Positions 60,660-64,000 of a stretch of DNA of 64,000 nucleotides are shown in pieces. The stretch's first letter is position 1, and every line of letters begins with the position of its first letter. The DNA comes from Congeria kusceri (taxonomy: Eukaryota > Mollusca > Bivalvia > Myida > Dreissenidae). The notes beneath the pieces are model-generated. The model did no database searches and had not been told where the DNA came from. It worked only from the letters and a program-made list of their open reading frames with translations. Location: contig CM051029.1 of assembly GCA_027627225.1 (NCBI GenBank), positions 76,607,578-76,671,577 on the forward strand. Reading direction: 5' to 3'. The position numbers and the translations under genes are program-made.

Positions 60660-61640
60660 AAATGTAAACAAAAATTCCTAACAATGATGTCATTTGAAGG
60701 TATAACCTATGCCAGAATACCTTGTTTTTCTTCAAACTACATTTTTACTTTCATCTTTAAACACAAATAAGCATTTATTTCACACATTTAATTGAAAATT
60801 AGTCAACATTCGAAAAGTACCGGTAATGTTTATTTCGCTAAAATAATTTCTGTTTCGGACCAGATCGATTAGATTTACGGTTAGTGGCGAACGGGCCAAA
60901 GTTGACCGATATTTCCTGGGTATTTCCGAAGTCATTAGGATCTTTCTACCTTAAACTGCACATGTATTTCGTGTAAATCCTTTGTTCTGCTAGAAAAGCG
61001 CGCACAAATTATGTCACGTCATTCGCATGGATAACGTGAATGTATTGATTGTTGTATAAGAACTTTGTAGCGCACAGAACATTGAGGTCTTTACTTTTGT
61101 ATAAAAGTTTCGTAGCGCATAACAACAAAATTGGGAACGATGTGCATTTTCTCTTAAACAAAAAAGAAACAGTTACGCCGTATTGATAACGTTATTGTCA
61201 TTCAGATAGGTCAGTATTGATCTATGACATACAGTTACTGTATACACCTTCCACGTGGATGGCGTGTAATTTGCCTGTTAATTAAAGCCACAGCAGTGAA
61301 AGGATGTTGTCATATATGGCATGAGCGATGTTACACTTTGATGTTGAGAGGATCGGGTTATTGTTTGTCGCAGTACAGGAGTGTGAATGAAAGAGTAGCG
61401 ATGTAGGGGCGAAAAACCAGACCCAACGGGATTTATTTATGAACGTCGTGTAATAGTAAAATATTGAAGTACATGAAAAAAAATCGGGAACCACGGCCGC
61501 TACGCGATATATTGGATATAGCAGAATAACGGATCACAATATAACGGATCTGCAGTGTGTTCAACACTAACCTAATATTCTCTATATACAAACGAACATA
61601 TCAACCACATCAGCAAACTATTTATATGTTGTACACATGT
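60660..61640. other. No gene seen
   Basis: AT-rich DNA with a near-duplicate phrase 'aagaactttgtagcgcacag' / 'aaagtttcgtagcgcataac' at about 61058 and 61105. No splice-supported exon is visible. Confidence 0.4.
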
Positions 61641-61649
61641 ATATACACA

Positions 61650-62470
61650 GAGCCAGGCACTGGACCTGTACGATCTCCTACTTGCCTAGGTGGAAGTGAC
61701 TGTGGTTGGGATAGTTGTTGAGTCGAGGATTGCAACCCGTAGTTGTAAAAAGGTAAGATGCCATTGAAATGAAGATCCTGTTCCGGGCTCTGTGGCATGC
61801 CATTGAAAGATAGTAGGATTGCTATTAACAGATTTTTAGCTCACCTAAGATTGAAGTGCTCAAGTGTGAGCTATTTTGGTCAGTTATCGTTCATCATCAG
61901 TTGTTTATTGTCTGTCCTTTTTTATCAACAATTTGTATTTTGCGTTTAACAACTGCTTTGAAGCCACTGGATGGAAGTTGAAAAAAATGGGCATATATGT
62001 TTAGTTCTAGCAAAATCTATTTTGTACTGGGCGTTATCAATTTGCAGCAGACAATGTATTTTACGACAATTATTCATTGCAATCAAAAAGTAACTTGGAC
62101 TAATGAAGGCCAGTACAGAGTTCTCGCTAGGATTTCAAAACATGGAGTCCAGGACTCCTTCCTATGAAAAGTTAGCATCCCAGTTGCTGTAGTTAAGCTG
62201 AGTCCGCCTGCGTCTTGATTTTATCGATAATTGACACACTGGTGCAGAAGGGGAATGTGTTTATTGCCGAGTAGGCGTTCTTTGTCTCGGGAAAATATGC
62301 GTACGCCAGAGAAAAGGGTTGCTTCCTAGAATCTAACACCGAGATTTACGGCGTCCTACTCATAAAAGTATGCGTCCAAATACGCCAAATTACGCGTTAC
62401 CGAGAACTCTGCAACTAGCAAGGCACATTGTGCATACTATTGGCAAGTTCCAGTCGAATGATTTAGAGTG
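61650..62470 (+). repeat. Exon-like repeat unit, copy 3, interrupted by a MITE
   Basis: After TATACACAG the unit reads AGCCAGGCACTGGACCTGTA and CTTGCCTAGGTGGAAGTGAC to AAAAAG|GTAAGATG. The GCTCACCTAAG-type element end and 'gccactggatggaagttg' tail follow, as in copies 1 and 2. The tail is broken at 'gaaggccagta' by the 62116-62411 element and resumes with 'caaggcacattgtgcatactattggcaag'. Confidence 0.65.
62116..62411 (+). mobile_element. 296-bp hAT-like MITE (TIR CAGAGTTCTCG)
   Basis: It begins CAGAGTTCTCGCTAGG and ends ACCGAGAACTCTG, giving an 11-base perfect TIR. CAGAGTTCTC-type ends are typical of hAT elements. Flanks GGCCAGTA (left) and GCAACTAG (right) would be an imperfect 8-bp duplication. 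The copy at 34313 shows the uninterrupted site. The interior contains several TACGC/GCGTA words. Related partial copies are at 6780-6985 and 40808-40985. Confidence 0.75.
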
Positions 62471-62686
62471 AGTTGTGACACGGAATCTACATGTCTGTTG
62501 TGTGTGCCTATGTCTGATAACGCTTTCAAACCTCGGCAGAATTCCAATCCAACAATTATTTTGTGACTTGTGGCCTCTTTATTTTGTGACTTATGGCTTC
62601 CTGCTTTCCCACCAGACATGTTTGTGCCCAAGATTTTATTCGTCTGTTATGCTTTTCTTCACCACTTGAAAATAAAACCAACTGCT

Positions 62687-62794
62687 TGTAGGCCAGACGT
62701 TTCAGTATCCTTTTGTAGGCCAGACATTTCAGTATCCTTTTGTAGGCCAGACATTTCAGTATCCTTTTGTAGGCCATACATTTCAGTATCCTTT
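62687..62794 (+). repeat. 27-bp minisatellite, 4 copies
   Basis: Units TGTAGGCCAGACATTTCAGT plus ATCCTTT start at 62687, 62714, 62741 and 62768. They differ by one or two bases. The period is a multiple of three, so both strands are open (plus: CRPDISVSF; minus: YKRILKCLA), which explains the 78- and 84-codon frames here. Confidence 0.95.
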
Positions 62795-62799
62795 CGTAC

Positions 62800-64000
62800 A
62801 TTTTGAGCATTCTTCTTTTACTGTGGCCGGTTATACATGTAATCTCTTTTTGTTAGCCCCATGCATTTGTAAATCACAACTTACTGAAGTCCATGAGTGT
62901 GGCAATATTGTATCATGTTTGTATCTGCTGTGTGCCACTCAGTCACTTTTATTAGGAATTTATATAACTTTATTACTGGGTCTTAAAAACGATGTTGAAA
63001 TTGAATGTATGTTATAATTGGCCAGGATGATTTTGATGAGGTTCAACTGTATTGTTAATTTGTATTGATCAGTATCTATGAAAGTGTCTTTAAATTCCAG
63101 GTATTTTGATTCCTCTTGCCTCGGTCTGTCTGAATTTGTTTATTGGTCCATTTTATATTTATACTGAACTCCTGATGGGCATAAAAATGTGTTGTTGTTT
63201 TTTTAGTTATGTCTAAGCACTAAAAAACATTTGTAAAACCATCATTATTTATATATAGCAAAATCAAATACTATCATAAACTGTATATTTCATTGAAAAA
63301 TAGAATTTGAAAAAGCTTGCACTTTCCTTGAACCCGGTATTCCCGATTTAAAAATACTGCGGCTTTCCCCAATACAAGCACCTGATTCAAGTGTGTGCCC
63401 GCGCAACTCGACAAAACTAAAGTGTCCTAAATATAAACGGCGCTATTTTTAAATTACTCAATGTGTTATAGCATCTGCGGACGCTATAGATTTTAGGACA
63501 ATAATAAGGAAGAAAACTATATAAAATCATTGTTTTTCAGGTAAATAAAAACATGTGTCTAATTTTTCTATGGGTTGTATACGATTATGTAAGAAAATTT
63601 TGCATTTTTGACAATTTTCTTTCGTTTTTACGATAGGACCATCTGGAGTTCAGTCCCTTTAATGTTGTACTCGGGTATTTGTGTATCTTGTGTTTATACT
63701 ATTGAAGTTTTAGTTCTAGGTATCAGAATCAGTAGAATGAAAAGTAAAATGCTCACAATATAAACACAAGTTTAAGACAAATGTCACTCTATTGTAAAAA
63801 CACTGTGTTGATTTTCTCATGTTTCATGCTTCCCTTGAATAACTGTACTTCTAATGGTAATATTGGCTGTCATCAAATGGACAAGTCATTTTAAGGGCCG
63901 TCTATGAAACATGTTGAATGTTATTAGAAGTTTACAATATATATAAAATTCAACAATTTACTAACTAAAAATCACATGGTAAGTTTTATTCCACCAATAA
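62800..64000. other. No gene seen to the window end
   Basis: AT-rich DNA without arrays, element ends or exon-like stretches. The 64-codon frame at 62823-63017 shows no domain. Confidence 0.4.

Noticed and set aside
62556..62810. Repeat protein with 9-residue units
   Set aside because: Four copies of a 27-bp minisatellite are open on both strands; no other coding evidence.

Overview
The window looks like bivalve mollusc nuclear DNA. It is AT-rich and sparse in genes, and it is crowded with repeat types that I know from clams, mussels and oysters. These include elements opening with a TTAGCTCACCTGAGC-type end and closing in CTCTTGTT, about 160-170 bp tandem monomers in Pearl/Helitron-like units, and a GGATTAGCC palindrome MITE. 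I cannot fix the genus; a heterodont such as Dreissena is possible. No complete gene is visible. There is no rRNA gene, no intact tRNA gene, no CRISPR and no bacterial-style operon. Almost all ATG-to-stop runs are chance or repeat-encoded.

Coding matter comes in four places. (1) Minus strand, 6170 to 5493: a two-exon gene fragment whose reading frame continues across a GT-AG intron filled with microsatellite; it resembles the poorly known DUF6589-like, transposon-associated proteins. (2) Plus strand, 32912-33019: a 36-codon exon with a clear match to the talin rod, possibly preceded by a decayed exon at 31500-31642. (3) Two inverted copies (20342-21121 and 23612-24368) of a hAT-like element; the first still carries the start of a KIAA1586-like transposase. 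(4) 28620-28886, minus: a broken retrotransposon ORF fragment.

Layout: 1-5 kb holds unique AT-rich DNA, a SINE-like piece and a very degenerate 19-20 bp array. 5.4-6.2 kb holds the spliced fragment. 7-18 kb holds palindromic and tandem-core elements and two copies of a 1.0-1.3 kb dispersed repeat. 20-25 kb holds the hAT pair and an 807-bp inverted-repeat element. 25-31.5 kb holds 160-bp tandem-core elements. 31.5-34.7 kb holds the talin exon, minisatellites and a duplicated block with a second copy at 53.9-56.1 kb and a partial third at 61.6-62.5 kb. 34.8-39.8 kb is a nest of at least three elements. 42-47.7 kb holds a mariner-like element, two adjacent satellite-like arrays and a pogo/Tigger-like MITE. 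50.7-51.3 kb and 56.2-57.1 kb are minisatellites, the second with higher-order structure. 57.5-64 kb has an ACTCGT-rich inverted-repeat element, a 128-bp duplication and a 27-bp array.

The pieces do not form a pathway. They record repeated insertion, nesting and local duplication in gene-poor or deep intronic DNA. The best leads are the spliced fragment, the lone talin exon, and an unclassified 2986-bp element whose target site can be read directly.
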